Shown here: one piece after another, positions 40,614 through 49,525 of the stretch
Position numbering within the stretch: position 1 is the first letter of the stretch
How the letters are laid out: the number at the start of each line of letters is the position of its first letter
Assembly (NCBI RefSeq): GCF_002220365.1
Contig: NZ_MTHB01000049.1
Coordinates: 62,001-126,000 of the forward strand
From: Caballeronia sordidicola
Lineage (GTDB): Bacteria; Pseudomonadota; Gammaproteobacteria; Burkholderiales; Burkholderiaceae
Reading direction: 5' to 3'
DNA: 64,000 nt
The notes under the pieces: model-generated
The model's input: only the letters and a program-made list of their open reading frames with translations
What the model was told of the DNA's origin: nothing
Database searches by the model: none
Translations under genes and position numbers: made by a program

Positions 40614-41081
40614 CCCAATCAGAGTTAAGTGTTAAAGCGCACTTCGAAATATGAAAGGCGTTCACACATAATTCCGTTTTTTGACTCGACAGGGCGCTCC
40701 GCCACCCAATTTGACACTTTTAAAAACAGATAAATGAGACAAACCAGGAAATGGCGACGGCACACAAGAAACATCTCAAATATGCGGCGACGAAACCGTT
40801 GAAATTTAAGACTAACTGCCGTCGAACAACATCAGTACGGCTGACGTGGTATCCCACCGAAGCGCACTTGCATCGTTTTCGACTTCCGGACACTAAAGAA
40901 CACCTTCGAGGATGAGGAATTGGTCGAAGAAAGAAATGTGCAAAATTGGCACATTCGTTCAGTATCGAGAACATGTTTGCATTGCGACCAGAACTAGCCT
41001 GAAGCGCTCTGAGGCTGTCATTTAACTTACGTTCCTTTCGACGCACCCGGCTAACGGCCATCGCCACCTCATCTCAAAATT
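40614..41081. repeat. Upstream block, copy A of a long direct repeat
   Basis: About 470 bases upstream of the GH19-tailed effector are closely similar to 44881-45349, upstream of the GH24-tailed effector. Shared landmarks include AATGAGACAAA, AGAAACATCTCAAATATGCG and GTGCAAAATTGGCACATTCG. Copy A ends with TCATCTCAAAATT (41069-41081), the same 13 bases that end copy B. The block should hold the effector promoter. Confidence 0.85.
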
Positions 41082-41203
41082 TCCACTAGTGCGCCAGCGT
41101 CGTCGATGAAATAACGACAGTCAGTGCTCATTTGGTTGCAGACAGTCGCTGCATTTACTGTATATGTAAACACTACCGTCAGGAAAAATGCGAATATTTT
41201 CAT
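41069..41203 (-). pseudogene. Truncated exported immunity-like gene, 44 codons
   Basis: MKIFAFFLTVVFTYTVNA is a Sec signal, followed by ATVCNQMSTDCRYFIDDAG and a stop soon after. It is clearly paralogous to the start of the decayed gene at 36210-37127 (both have CNQ, TDCRYFID and AGALV). Homology ends where the repeat block begins, so the rest was lost at a recombination junction. A functional 26-residue exported peptide is less likely but possible. Confidence 0.6.
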
Positions 41204-41496
41204 ATGCACTCCAACAATATTGCTTCAACTTGCTCGCGTAATTGGCGCTTACTTCTGCCCGGTCGGTACCATTGATTATCCGCCGAGCTTCTACATAGTC
41301 AGCGTTCGCTCTACTGATGTAACTGGAAAGCTTGTGACCTGAAGGCTCCATTCAGCATGCCGCTAATCATTAGCTTTACTGCGTGGTCAAGCGGCAAGGC
41401 GGCCTGCGGATTCGCTACAAGATCAATCCCGATGATTGGAGTGAATTTCTCATAATTTTGCTTCCATGTAATCTGAACGAACCCGCGACCTTGATC
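41121..41496 (-). pseudogene. Remnant of a third effector tail (GH19/chitinase-like)
   Basis: From 41496 the minus strand reads DQGRGFVQITWKQNYEKFTP, then IGIDLVANPQAALPLDHAVK and MISGMLNGAF. After a frameshift it continues GHKLSSYISRANADYVEARR and IINGTDRAEVSANYASKL. The GRGFVQITW...NY pattern and closing ARRIINGTD segment are typical of chitinase/muramidase-like domains of the GH19 fold. A TAG lies just upstream. The tail differs from those of both intact effectors. Confidence 0.65.
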
Positions 41497-41644
41497 CTAG
41501 TCCGTGCTTGAGTGCTGCTAAATCCGGCGCAACAGATTACCGCCGTCAAGAGCCGGATATTGGGGTAGGGTTTTCGCCGTCAGGCCAGAGTCCATTTTGG
41601 GTGCAAACTCAGTTGTGCACTTTGCCTCTGTACACCCCTCATCA

Positions 41645-42499
41645 TTATTCATGATCGAGTATTTTCTGTAATCTATCCCGCATTACTTTTGACAGGCACT
41701 TTTCGTCCGTGTCACACGCGTTCCGTTTTTTTATCCAGTTCCGCTGGGACGCTCTGAGTAAAATTTTTCCGGAAGAATCGCCTGACGAATTAAGGTCTCT
41801 CAGATATTTTTCATATGCTGCATTAACGCTACGATCCAATAACGAAAGTTCAGCCGATGAACAGACCGTGGTTTCAACTTTCGTTGCGGCAGATTGACAA
41901 GAGTACGACGGACCGGAAGTAGTAGAGGCTGATATTTTTTTCAAAACGAGTAATACATCGTCATACCAATGTATTAACAATATTTCCGAAGAATGAATTA
42001 AAATCCAGGATCCTTGAACACCATTTTCGGCTCCAATGCCATTATTCCAGAGTTGCGCCGCGCACGAGACACTGGCAATCTCGACGATATTTCCTAAGGA
42101 AAAATTGAGACCAAAATCGCCAGGCTGGACCTCAGTATCACCAGTTAAGCGCTTCGCGAAGCTGTCGCGAAAAAGCGAGATCGCACTTATTTTTTTTAGG
42201 CTGAAGGTCGCTTCTGCACATCCATTTTCATCATCTTCGGTGTCGTCGACTATTAAGTTCGGAGAGATAGAGAATGTATGCCCGAGGAGACGTCTGTCCC
42301 CTTCGTTGTATTGTCGCGCTCGTGTAGCGAAGTGATCAATATGGACTTCGACAACCTGCCATTGCCCGAGCAATTCTTCGGGCAACCCGCGTTCTGTGTC
42401 TTGGACCGGTTCTGCCGCATTACAGCCGCCGTAAACCATGGATAGTATCAAACTCAAGTAGATTGATACCAAAATTTTTATAAAATCACGGTATGTCAT
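41645..42499 (-). CDS. Predicted immunity protein with LprI/DUF1311 domain
   Basis: 284 residues. N-terminal signal (SIYLSLILSMVYGGCNA) could be Sec or, less well, a lipoprotein signal. Residues about 35-190 look like a beta-rich domain (LLGQWQVVEVHID, GENAEV-like GIGAENGVQGSWILIHSS). Residues about 195-282 match the LprI N-terminal/DUF1311 pattern: SCQSAATKVETTVCSSAELS, LLDRSVNAAYEKYL, and RNWIKKRNACDTDEKC with four cysteines. LprI of Mycobacterium tuberculosis inhibits lysozyme, so pairing with a lysozyme-tailed effector makes functional sense. The ATG overlaps the effector stop (TAATG). Confidence 0.75.
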   Translation of the reverse strand: MTYRDFIKILVSIYLSLILSMVYGGCNAAEPVQDTERGLPEELLGQWQVVEVHIDHFATRARQYNEGDRRLLGHTFSISPNLIVDDTEDDENGCAEATFSLKKISAISLFRDSFAKRLTGDTEVQPGDFGLNFSLGNIVEIASVSCAAQLWNNGIGAENGVQGSWILIHSSEILLIHWYDDVLLVLKKISASTTSGPSYSCQSAATKVETTVCSSAELSLLDRSVNAAYEKYLRDLNSSGDSSGKILLRASQRNWIKKRNACDTDEKCLSKVMRDRLQKILDHE

Positions 42500-44874
42500 T
42501 AATTATACTCCGCGTTTTCGTATAGCCGCACTTCAAGATCTCGACGTATTACCAAGCCTCTCATAACGACGCCTCCTGAAGTATTGACTGATTTTAGGAC
42601 GTTCATTGCATCCGAAGCGTTATTGGAATTGACAAGCCCCAAGACTTTTGACAGCTGACCTCCTGGGTTATATGCGAATGAAACAAGGGCATCAAACTGA
42701 TTTTGCGTTTGAAGTACTGTTAACCTATGCCGCACTAAATCCTCGTAATGAGAAACTACGTGATGCAGCAACCCCATCTCTCGCTCATTGGTTAGATCAA
42801 CAAGAGCGTGATTATCGGCGGCAAACTGCCGCGCTTCAGTACCAGCTTTCCCGGAGGCTTGAGAGATCTGACTGGCGATGTCTTCGGTTAACCCGATCGA
42901 AGTCATGTCCTTCGCGATTTCAGACGGGCCGCGCAGCTTCATATCGTAGCCAGGGCCAAGGGTTACGCCGCTAGATCCACCTGGCCAGTGAAGGTGATTA
43001 CTTACCCCGGCCTGTGCCTCACGGCGGAAAATGAATCTCAACCCATTTTCCGAAATTGCGAGAGCTGCGGGTCGAGCAACAAAATTCCCCACCAACCCTA
43101 CCGCGTGAATATGAAACACATCCGCTGACGCGGGAAACCCCTCAATCTTCCCCGTCACCGCATCCCACCACACCAGCTTCGCAATGCGCTTCTGTTCCTC
43201 TTCATGCGCCGGATCATGTCCGGTACGTTGCTCAATCCACTCGTGCAACTGCTTCCATTTCCCCGGATTCGCCCATTCGCTCTCATGCTTTACGATCAGC
43301 CGCGATAACCGCAACTGCAGCCACGGATCCCGCGAAGCCTTGCGCAATTCGTCAGCCGCGTGTGAACCGCTTCCCGTTGTAAACACCGAGCGATACACCT
43401 TCCCCGCGAGCGGACTCAACTTCGCGAGCGCAGGCACATCCGGCTCATCCGCATCCAGCCAATAGTCGAGATACGCCTTGGGCGTGGCGAACATCGTGTG
43501 CATCGGGTCATGAGCTTCTTCGTGTATCTCAAAGTCCACCCACTTACACGCGAACTCGCGCGTCACCTTGCCACCCGCGTGATTCTGTTCGCGCACCCAT
43601 CCCGAGATCGGTGCGCGACGAACATCCGCGCTATCGACCTTCCACCAATGGAACTTCGATCCATCTGTACCGGCGGTCGTTTCCTCGAACTGATCCGCTT
43701 TCGGACCCTGCGCAAGCGCCGAAAGCGGATAGATCTGGATCACACCCGTTTGGGGCGCATCGGCGCCTTCCCGACCCATCGCCGCATACAGCTTCACCTT
43801 CCGGTCGATACGCAGAATCGTGGGATCGAGCGTTCCCGCGTTTTTCTTGACCCATGCGCGGCCCTGCTCGATGAATGGCTTGACCTTTTCATCGCAGAAC
43901 ACCTCGATGTGCACCATCCGGTTGCCCGCGCTCGGCTCTCTTAAATGGTCGTAGTGGCCCAGATGCCCGATCAGGTCTCCCGCGTTGATCTTGACGGGTT
44001 TAGGCAACACGACAACCTGATCGAAGTGCGCCTCCGACAGCACTGCTTCCAACAGCTGATGGCCATGTGATTTGCCCAGAAATATCCAGCCGGTGCTGGC
44101 CTCTGGATCGGCGAAACTGCCAACACTCGCGGCAATGACGGGACCACCCGATACAATCGATGCAATCTGCCCCCAGGAACCTTTTTGGGCGCCGATCTGC
44201 ACCTGAGCGCCTTGGCGCAAGATGCCAATCACGGACGTGCTGATGGGCGCTCCGCCGATGGGTGCGGAACGAATGTTCAATCCAATCTGTCCCGCAGCAG
44301 CCTTGCCGTGATGCACATCCGGTTTCGGTATGTCCTTCGCGAACGGCGTGACTTTCCAAACCTTTGTCCAATACGACGGCATCTTGAGCGAGGTGTCTTT
44401 CTGATATTCCTCGAAGCTCTTCAGATGCATGTACAAGCTGAAGAAAGTCAGCTTCGTGCCGCGGGGAAATTCGCTCGTGTGGCGAACGAGGGCGAAGCCC
44501 GTGCTGTAAGTCGCCTTGATCGCGGGTTTGCCCGCGAGCGCCGGCAACTCGCTCACTGGATACGCACGATCAACCCGGTATGCAACCACTTCGCCATCGG
44601 CCAGGCAGCGCACGCCATTGTTCAGATCGAGCGATGCGCCCGCACCGGCGGCGGTGACGTGAATGCCACCGTGCCACATGCCCGAATCACTAACGGGGAA
44701 GAAGCCGCCGCTCTCGCGCGCGAGCAGCGCGTGGAATTGGTGCTCATCGATGAAGTCCTTGCCGTCCGATTTCTTAAAAGGGAACGCAAAGTTCAGCGCT
44801 GCGGGTGGGCTGTCATCTGTCTTTTTTGGCGGCAAAGAAGTGTTGCTTGGGCTAACAGGCGTAGCAGTCGTCAT
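42499..44874 (-). CDS. Modular peptidoglycan-hydrolase effector, M23-like core with GH24 lysozyme-like tail
   Basis: 791 residues from the ATG at 44874. Residues 1 to about 598 are almost identical to the effector at 38118-40607, including the M23-like halves (MWHGGIHVTAAGAG, HIEVFCDE) and the SH3b-like insert. The tail then switches to a phage-lysozyme-like domain: ENGLRFIFRREAQAG with candidate catalytic Glu about 619, SGVTLGPGYDM, and QFDALVSFAYNPGGQL, the usual QxDALVSFxFN helix of GH24 enzymes. No signal peptide. Followed by the LprI-domain gene. Most simply a type VI effector cleaving both peptide and glycan bonds, if the M23-like part is active. Confidence 0.78.
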   Translation of the reverse strand: MTTATPVSPSNTSLPPKKTDDSPPAALNFAFPFKKSDGKDFIDEHQFHALLARESGGFFPVSDSGMWHGGIHVTAAGAGASLDLNNGVRCLADGEVVAYRVDRAYPVSELPALAGKPAIKATYSTGFALVRHTSEFPRGTKLTFFSLYMHLKSFEEYQKDTSLKMPSYWTKVWKVTPFAKDIPKPDVHHGKAAAGQIGLNIRSAPIGGAPISTSVIGILRQGAQVQIGAQKGSWGQIASIVSGGPVIAASVGSFADPEASTGWIFLGKSHGHQLLEAVLSEAHFDQVVVLPKPVKINAGDLIGHLGHYDHLREPSAGNRMVHIEVFCDEKVKPFIEQGRAWVKKNAGTLDPTILRIDRKVKLYAAMGREGADAPQTGVIQIYPLSALAQGPKADQFEETTAGTDGSKFHWWKVDSADVRRAPISGWVREQNHAGGKVTREFACKWVDFEIHEEAHDPMHTMFATPKAYLDYWLDADEPDVPALAKLSPLAGKVYRSVFTTGSGSHAADELRKASRDPWLQLRLSRLIVKHESEWANPGKWKQLHEWIEQRTGHDPAHEEEQKRIAKLVWWDAVTGKIEGFPASADVFHIHAVGLVGNFVARPAALAISENGLRFIFRREAQAGVSNHLHWPGGSSGVTLGPGYDMKLRGPSEIAKDMTSIGLTEDIASQISQASGKAGTEARQFAADNHALVDLTNEREMGLLHHVVSHYEDLVRHRLTVLQTQNQFDALVSFAYNPGGQLSKVLGLVNSNNASDAMNVLKSVNTSGGVVMRGLVIRRDLEVRLYENAEYN

Positions 44875-44880
44875 TTCCAA

Positions 44881-45349
44881 CCCAGTCAGAGTTAAGCGTC
44901 AAAGCGCACTTCGACATACGAAACGCGCTCGCACATAATTCAGGGTTTTGAAGTGACAGAGTGCTGCGTCAACCTAATTTGACAGTTTTGCAAACAGGCC
45001 AATGAGACAAAACCAGGAAATGGCGACGGCTTGCAAGAAACATCTCAAATATGCGGCGGGGAAACGAAGAAATTTAAGACTAGCTGCCGTCGAACAACAC
45101 CAGTACGGCTGACGTGTTATCCCACCGAGGCGCACTTGCATCGTTTTCGACTTCCAGACACTAAAGAACACCTTCGAGAATGAGCAATTGGTCGAAGAAA
45201 GGAATGTGCAAAATTGGCACATTCGTTCAGTATCGAGAACATGTTTGCATTGCAACCAGAGCGAGCCTGAAGCGCTCCGAGTCTGTCATTTAACTTACGT
45301 TCCCTTCGACGCACCCGGCTAACGGCCGTCTCCGCTTCATCTCAAAATT
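44881..45349. repeat. Upstream block, copy B of a long direct repeat
   Basis: Counterpart of 40614-41081. Homology stops at TCATCTCAAAATT (45337-45349), after which the promoter of the beta-oxidation genes begins. The end of this copy therefore probably marks the original edge of the island. Confidence 0.85.
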
Positions 45350-45356
45350 AACAGAA

Positions 45357-45385
45357 TTGAACGAGCGTTCTTTTTTGTGTATTCT
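45357..45385 (+). promoter_or_regulatory. Promoter with overlapping palindromic operator
   Basis: TTGAAC (45357-45362) and TATTCT (45380-45385) are 17 bases apart. GAACGAGCGTTC (45359-45370), a perfect dyad with a two-base centre, covers the -35 end and spacer. ACGnnCGT-type dyads are typical TetR-family operators, and several fatty-acid regulators belong to that family. It probably controls the genes from 45484. Confidence 0.6.
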
Positions 45386-45483
45386 TCTCGGGTAACTCAC
45401 AATCCCAGCGACACGGTAATCAGCGCTTTCCGGGAGTTTCCCGGAGAATCTGACTATCGCAGGCATCGAATGGAGGTAGACAA

Positions 45484-47568
45484 ATGGCAGTGGACTACAC
45501 GACTCGCGACGGCATCGCCGTTATCACGCTGAATAATCCGCCGGTGAACGGCCTCGGGTTTTCCACCCGGCTTGGCATTGTCGAGGGCCTTGAAAAAGCG
45601 CAGGCGGATGCGTCCGTCAGTGCGATCGTGATCATCGGCGCGGGCAAGGCGTTTTCCGGTGGCGCCGATATCACCGAATTCAACACGCCCAAGGCGACCC
45701 AGGAACCCACGCTGCATACGGTCATCAAGGTCGTAGAAGGCAGCGCAAAACCTGTCGTGGCAGCAATCCACAGTGTTGCAATGGGCGGCGGCCTCGAACT
45801 GGCGCTCGGCGCGCATTATCGGGTGGCGTCGGCGGGAGCGCAGATCGCGTTGCCCGAAGTCAAGCTCGGCATCCTGCCGGGCGCAGGCGGCACGCAGCGC
45901 TTGCCGCGCGCGGTCGGCCTGGAAACGGCGTTGAACATGATCGTGTCGGGTGCGCCGGTAATGTCGGAGAAACTGGCCGGAACGGGTTTGTTCGATCACA
46001 TGGCGCAAGGCGATCTGCTCGACGAAGCCGTCAAATTCGCGCAGAAAGTGGGCGCGCAAAGCGGCCCGCATCCGAAGGTGCGCGATCGCAAGATCGAGCA
46101 TCCGAACGCCGAAGGTTTTATCCAGTTCGCGCGCAACGGCGTCACGCCGCTCGCGAAGAACTTCCCGGCGCCGCTCAAATGTATCGATGCAGTGGAAGCC
46201 GGCGTGAAGCTGGGTTTCGATAAAGGCGTCGCTGTCGAACGCGAATGTTTCGTGGCGCTGGTGCAGACGCCTGAGAGCCGCGCGCTGCGGCACGCGTTCT
46301 TCGGCGAGCGCGCGGCGAGCAAGATTCCCGACGTGCCTTCGAGCACCCCGGTGCGCAAGATCGAGCGGGTTGGCGTGATCGGCGCGGGGACGATGGGCGG
46401 TGGTATCGCCATGAATTTCGTCAACGCGGGCCTGCCGGTCACGCTGCTGGAGACGAAGCAGGAAGCGCTGGAGCGTGGCCTTGCCACCATCCGCAAGAAC
46501 TACGAAAGCGCCGTAAAAAAAGGCCGTCTGACGGCGGAGAAACTGGAAGAACGCATGGCGCTGATCACGCCGACACTCGCCTACGAGGACCTCAAAGAGG
46601 CCGACCTGATCATCGAAGCGGTGTTCGAGGAACTCGGCGTGAAAGAGCAGGTGTTTTCGAAACTCGATCAGGTCGCAAAGAAGGGGGCGATCCTGGCATC
46701 GAATACGTCTACGCTCGATGTGAACAAGATTGCAGCGTTCACCAAACGTCCCGAAGACGTGGTCGGCATGCATTTCTTTAGCCCCGCCAACGTGATGAAG
46801 TTGCTGGAAGTCGTGCGCGGCGCGAAGACATCCAAGGACGTGCTGGCCACCGTCATGCAACTCGCCAAGAAGATCAAGAAGACAGCCGTGGTGTCGGGCG
46901 TCTGCGATGGTTTTATCGGCAACCGGATGATCGAGCAGTATCTGCGTCAAGCGCTTTTCATGCTCGAAGAAGGCGCCTTGCCAGCGCAAGTGGACCGCGC
47001 TGTCGAGAAATTTGGCTTTGCGATGGGACCGTTCCGCATGAGCGACCTGGCGGGAAATGACATTGGCTGGGCAATCCGCAAGCGCCGTTATCAGGAGAAG
47101 CCGGATCTGAAGTATTCGAAGATCGCGGACCGCTTGTGCGAGACCGGACGCTTTGGACAAAAGACCGGCGCGGGCTGGTACGACTACAAGGCGGGCGATC
47201 GCACGGCGCATCCGTCGAAGATCGTCGACGAGATGATCGTTGCGTATTCGAAGGAACAGGGCGTCACGCGCCGCAAGATCTCCGATGATGAGATCGTCGA
47301 ACGACTGGTGCTCGCGCTCGTCAACGAAGGCGCGCTGATCCTGGAGGAAGGGATTGCATCGAAGGCGTCGGACATCGACATGGTCTACCTGACCGGCTAC
47401 GGTTTCCCGTTGTATCGCGGCGGACCGATGCTGTATGCGGATACGGTCGGCCTGTACAACGTCGAACGCGCAATGCGCAAATATGCCGCGCAAACCAACG
47501 GCGAAGCATGGAAGCCGGCGGCGCGCGTGACCGAACTGGCCGCTGAGGGCCGTGGCTTCAACAGCTAG
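45484..47568 (+). CDS. Bifunctional enoyl-CoA hydratase / 3-hydroxyacyl-CoA dehydrogenase
   Basis: 694 residues, start with GGAGGT upstream. N-terminal crotonase domain (about 1-190): oxyanion segment GAGKAFSGGADITEF and HSVAMGGGLELALGAHYRVA followed by LPEVKLGILPGAGGTQRLPR. Central NAD domain from about 297: VIGAGTMGGGIAMNFVNAG, then SNTSTLDVNKIAAF and GMHFFSPANVMKLLEVV. Two C-terminal dehydrogenase domains complete the FadB/FadJ-like layout. It performs steps two and three of beta-oxidation; first gene of the run. Confidence 0.95.
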   Translation: MAVDYTTRDGIAVITLNNPPVNGLGFSTRLGIVEGLEKAQADASVSAIVIIGAGKAFSGGADITEFNTPKATQEPTLHTVIKVVEGSAKPVVAAIHSVAMGGGLELALGAHYRVASAGAQIALPEVKLGILPGAGGTQRLPRAVGLETALNMIVSGAPVMSEKLAGTGLFDHMAQGDLLDEAVKFAQKVGAQSGPHPKVRDRKIEHPNAEGFIQFARNGVTPLAKNFPAPLKCIDAVEAGVKLGFDKGVAVERECFVALVQTPESRALRHAFFGERAASKIPDVPSSTPVRKIERVGVIGAGTMGGGIAMNFVNAGLPVTLLETKQEALERGLATIRKNYESAVKKGRLTAEKLEERMALITPTLAYEDLKEADLIIEAVFEELGVKEQVFSKLDQVAKKGAILASNTSTLDVNKIAAFTKRPEDVVGMHFFSPANVMKLLEVVRGAKTSKDVLATVMQLAKKIKKTAVVSGVCDGFIGNRMIEQYLRQALFMLEEGALPAQVDRAVEKFGFAMGPFRMSDLAGNDIGWAIRKRRYQEKPDLKYSKIADRLCETGRFGQKTGAGWYDYKAGDRTAHPSKIVDEMIVAYSKEQGVTRRKISDDEIVERLVLALVNEGALILEEGIASKASDIDMVYLTGYGFPLYRGGPMLYADTVGLYNVERAMRKYAAQTNGEAWKPAARVTELAAEGRGFNS

Positions 47569-47589
47569 ACACAACCGGTGAGATTCGCG

Positions 47590-48216
47590 ATGAAAGGCGC
47601 TGACGAAGTCCTGCTTGTGATTGATGTCCAGAATGATTTCATGCCTCGCGGTGCGTTGCCGGTCGCTCACGGCGATGAAGTCGTGCCCGTGATCAACCGC
47701 CTCGCGCGTGCGTTTTCGCATGTGGTGGCGACACAGGACTGGCATCCGGCGAAGCACATTTCCTTCGCGGAAAACCACACGGGACGCGCGCCTTTCGACA
47801 TGGCCACGCTGAGCTACGGCCAGCAGGTTTTATGGCCGGCGCATTGCGTCCAGAACACGGACGGCGCGGCGCTGCATCGCGACCTCGACGTGCCGCACGC
47901 GCGCATGGTGATCCGCAAGGGCCATCACGTGGATGTCGATAGTTATTCGGCTTTCATGGAAGCCGACCGCATCACGCCGACGGGCCTCACGGGGTATCTC
48001 CGCGATGTCGGCGTGAAGCGGGTCTATTGCTGCGGGCTGGCGACGGACTATTGCGTCGCGTGGTCGGCGCTCGATGCGCGCAGCGCGGGTTTCGAAGCAG
48101 TTGTTATCGACGACGCCTGTCGCGCGATCGACCTCGACGGCTCGCTTGCGCGAGCGTGGGAGCAGATGACGGCAGCGGGTGTATCGCGGATCGGATCGAC
48201 GGACTTGCTACGCTGA
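47590..48216 (+). CDS. pncA: Nicotinamidase / isochorismatase-fold amidase
   Basis: 208 residues from the ATG at 47590. Deamidates nicotinamide to nicotinate for NAD salvage. Catalytic set: Asp in LVIDVQNDF, Lys in VIRKGHHVDVDSYSAF, Cys in YCCGLATDYCVAWSALDA; metal-site DWHPAKHISF and HCVQNTDGA fit. Starts 21 bases after the dehydrogenase, so probably co-transcribed. Confidence 0.94.
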   Translation: MKGADEVLLVIDVQNDFMPRGALPVAHGDEVVPVINRLARAFSHVVATQDWHPAKHISFAENHTGRAPFDMATLSYGQQVLWPAHCVQNTDGAALHRDLDVPHARMVIRKGHHVDVDSYSAFMEADRITPTGLTGYLRDVGVKRVYCCGLATDYCVAWSALDARSAGFEAVVIDDACRAIDLDGSLARAWEQMTAAGVSRIGSTDLLR

Positions 48217-48272
48217 ACAGTGGTTAAAGCCAAATTGAACCAACACTATTCGTATTCGAAGTGGAGACAAGC

Positions 48273-49451
48273 ATGACTGACGCGGTAATCGTATCGACGG
48301 CGCGCACGGGCCTCGCCAAATCCTGGCGCGGCGCATTCAACATGACCCACGGCGCGACGCTCGGCGGGCATGCCACGCAAGCGGCTGTGGCGCGTGCGGG
48401 CATCGACCCGGCGCGCGTGGAAGACGTGATCATGGGTTGTGCGAATCCGGAAGGCGCGACCGGCATGAATATCGCGCGGCAGATTGCGTTGCGCGCGGGC
48501 CTGCCGGTCAGTGTGCCGGGCATGACCGTGAATCGCTTCTGCTCGTCGGGGCTGCAGACCATCGCGCTGGCGGCACAACGCGTGATCGCCGGCGAGGGTG
48601 ATGTCTATGTGGCAGGCGGTGTGGAGTCCATCTCGTGCGTGCAGAACGAGATGAACCAGCACATGCTGTTGGATGGCTGGTTGAAGGAGCACAAGCCCGG
48701 CATCTACTGGTCGATGTTGCAGACGGCCGAAAACGTCGCCAAGCGCTACGAGATATCGAAAGAGCGGCAGGACGAGTACGGCGTGCAGTCTCAATTGCGT
48801 GCAGCCGCGGCTCAAGCAGCGGGCAAGTTCAACGACGAAATCGTACCGATCACGGTGCTTGCCGGTGTCGCCGACAAAGCCACGGGCCGCATGTTCACGA
48901 AGGAAGTCACGCTGGCCGCCGATGAAGGCATTCGCGCCGACACGACGCTCGAAGGGGTGTCGAAGATTCGCACCGCGATGCCTGGAGGCGTGGTCACCGC
49001 GGGCAACGCGAGTCAGTTCTCCGATGGCGCGTCGGCCTGTGTGGTGATGAACGCTGCGCTGGCTGAGAAAGAAGGGCTGAAGCCGCTGGGGATTTTCCGG
49101 GGGTTCGCGGTCGCGGGTTGCGAGCCGGATGAAATGGGTATTGGTCCCGTGTTCGCCGTGCCCAAGCTGTTGAAGAAAGCGGGCCTCAAGGTCAGCGATA
49201 TCGACCTGTGGGAACTGAACGAAGCGTTCGCCGTGCAAGTGCTCTATTGCCGCGATACCTTGGGTATTCCGGCTGATCGTCTGAATGTGAACGGTGGCGC
49301 AATTGCGGTGGGGCATCCGTATGGCGTGTCGGGCGCGCGGCTCACGGGGCATGCGTTGATCGAAGGCAAGCGGCGCGGCGCGAAGTTTGTCGTGGTGACC
49401 ATGTGCATTGGCGGCGGGCAGGGCGCGGCCGGGTTGTTTGAAGTAGTTTGA
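48273..49451 (+). CDS. Acetyl-CoA acyltransferase (thiolase)
   Basis: 392 residues from the ATG at 48273, with GGAGAC upstream. Catalytic Cys in [15 protein letters not shown], His in [19 protein letters not shown] and second Cys in [13 protein letters not shown]. Performs the last, thiolytic step of beta-oxidation. Full length for the family. Confidence 0.95.
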   Translation: MTDAVIVSTARTGLAKSWRGAFNMTHGATLGGHATQAAVARAGIDPARVEDVIMGCANPEGATGMNIARQIALRAGLPVSVPGMTVNRFCSSGLQTIALAAQRVIAGEGDVYVAGGVESISCVQNEMNQHMLLDGWLKEHKPGIYWSMLQTAENVAKRYEISKERQDEYGVQSQLRAAAAQAAGKFNDEIVPITVLAGVADKATGRMFTKEVTLAADEGIRADTTLEGVSKIRTAMPGGVVTAGNASQFSDGASACVVMNAALAEKEGLKPLGIFRGFAVAGCEPDEMGIGPVFAVPKLLKKAGLKVSDIDLWELNEAFAVQVLYCRDTLGIPADRLNVNGGAIAVGHPYGVSGARLTGHALIEGKRRGAKFVVVTMCIGGGQGAAGLFEVV

Positions 49452-49525
49452 TTTGACCGGTCGCCCGGCGTTTTTGATACGCTTGGGCGATCGACTGAGT
49501 CACCGTCTACATTCAGGAGCCCGTC

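Noticed and set aside
38118..44874. Reading the two large hydrolases as prophage endolysins
   Set aside because: No holin, spanin or structural phage gene is nearby, both proteins have long multi-domain cores, and each is followed by an exported partner protein, which fits effectors better.
45454..47778. 774-codon open frame antisense to the hydratase/dehydrogenase gene
   Set aside because: It mirrors a clear FadB-like gene, is His/Arg/Asp-rich as antisense frames of GC-rich genes are, and shows no domain or ribosome-binding site.
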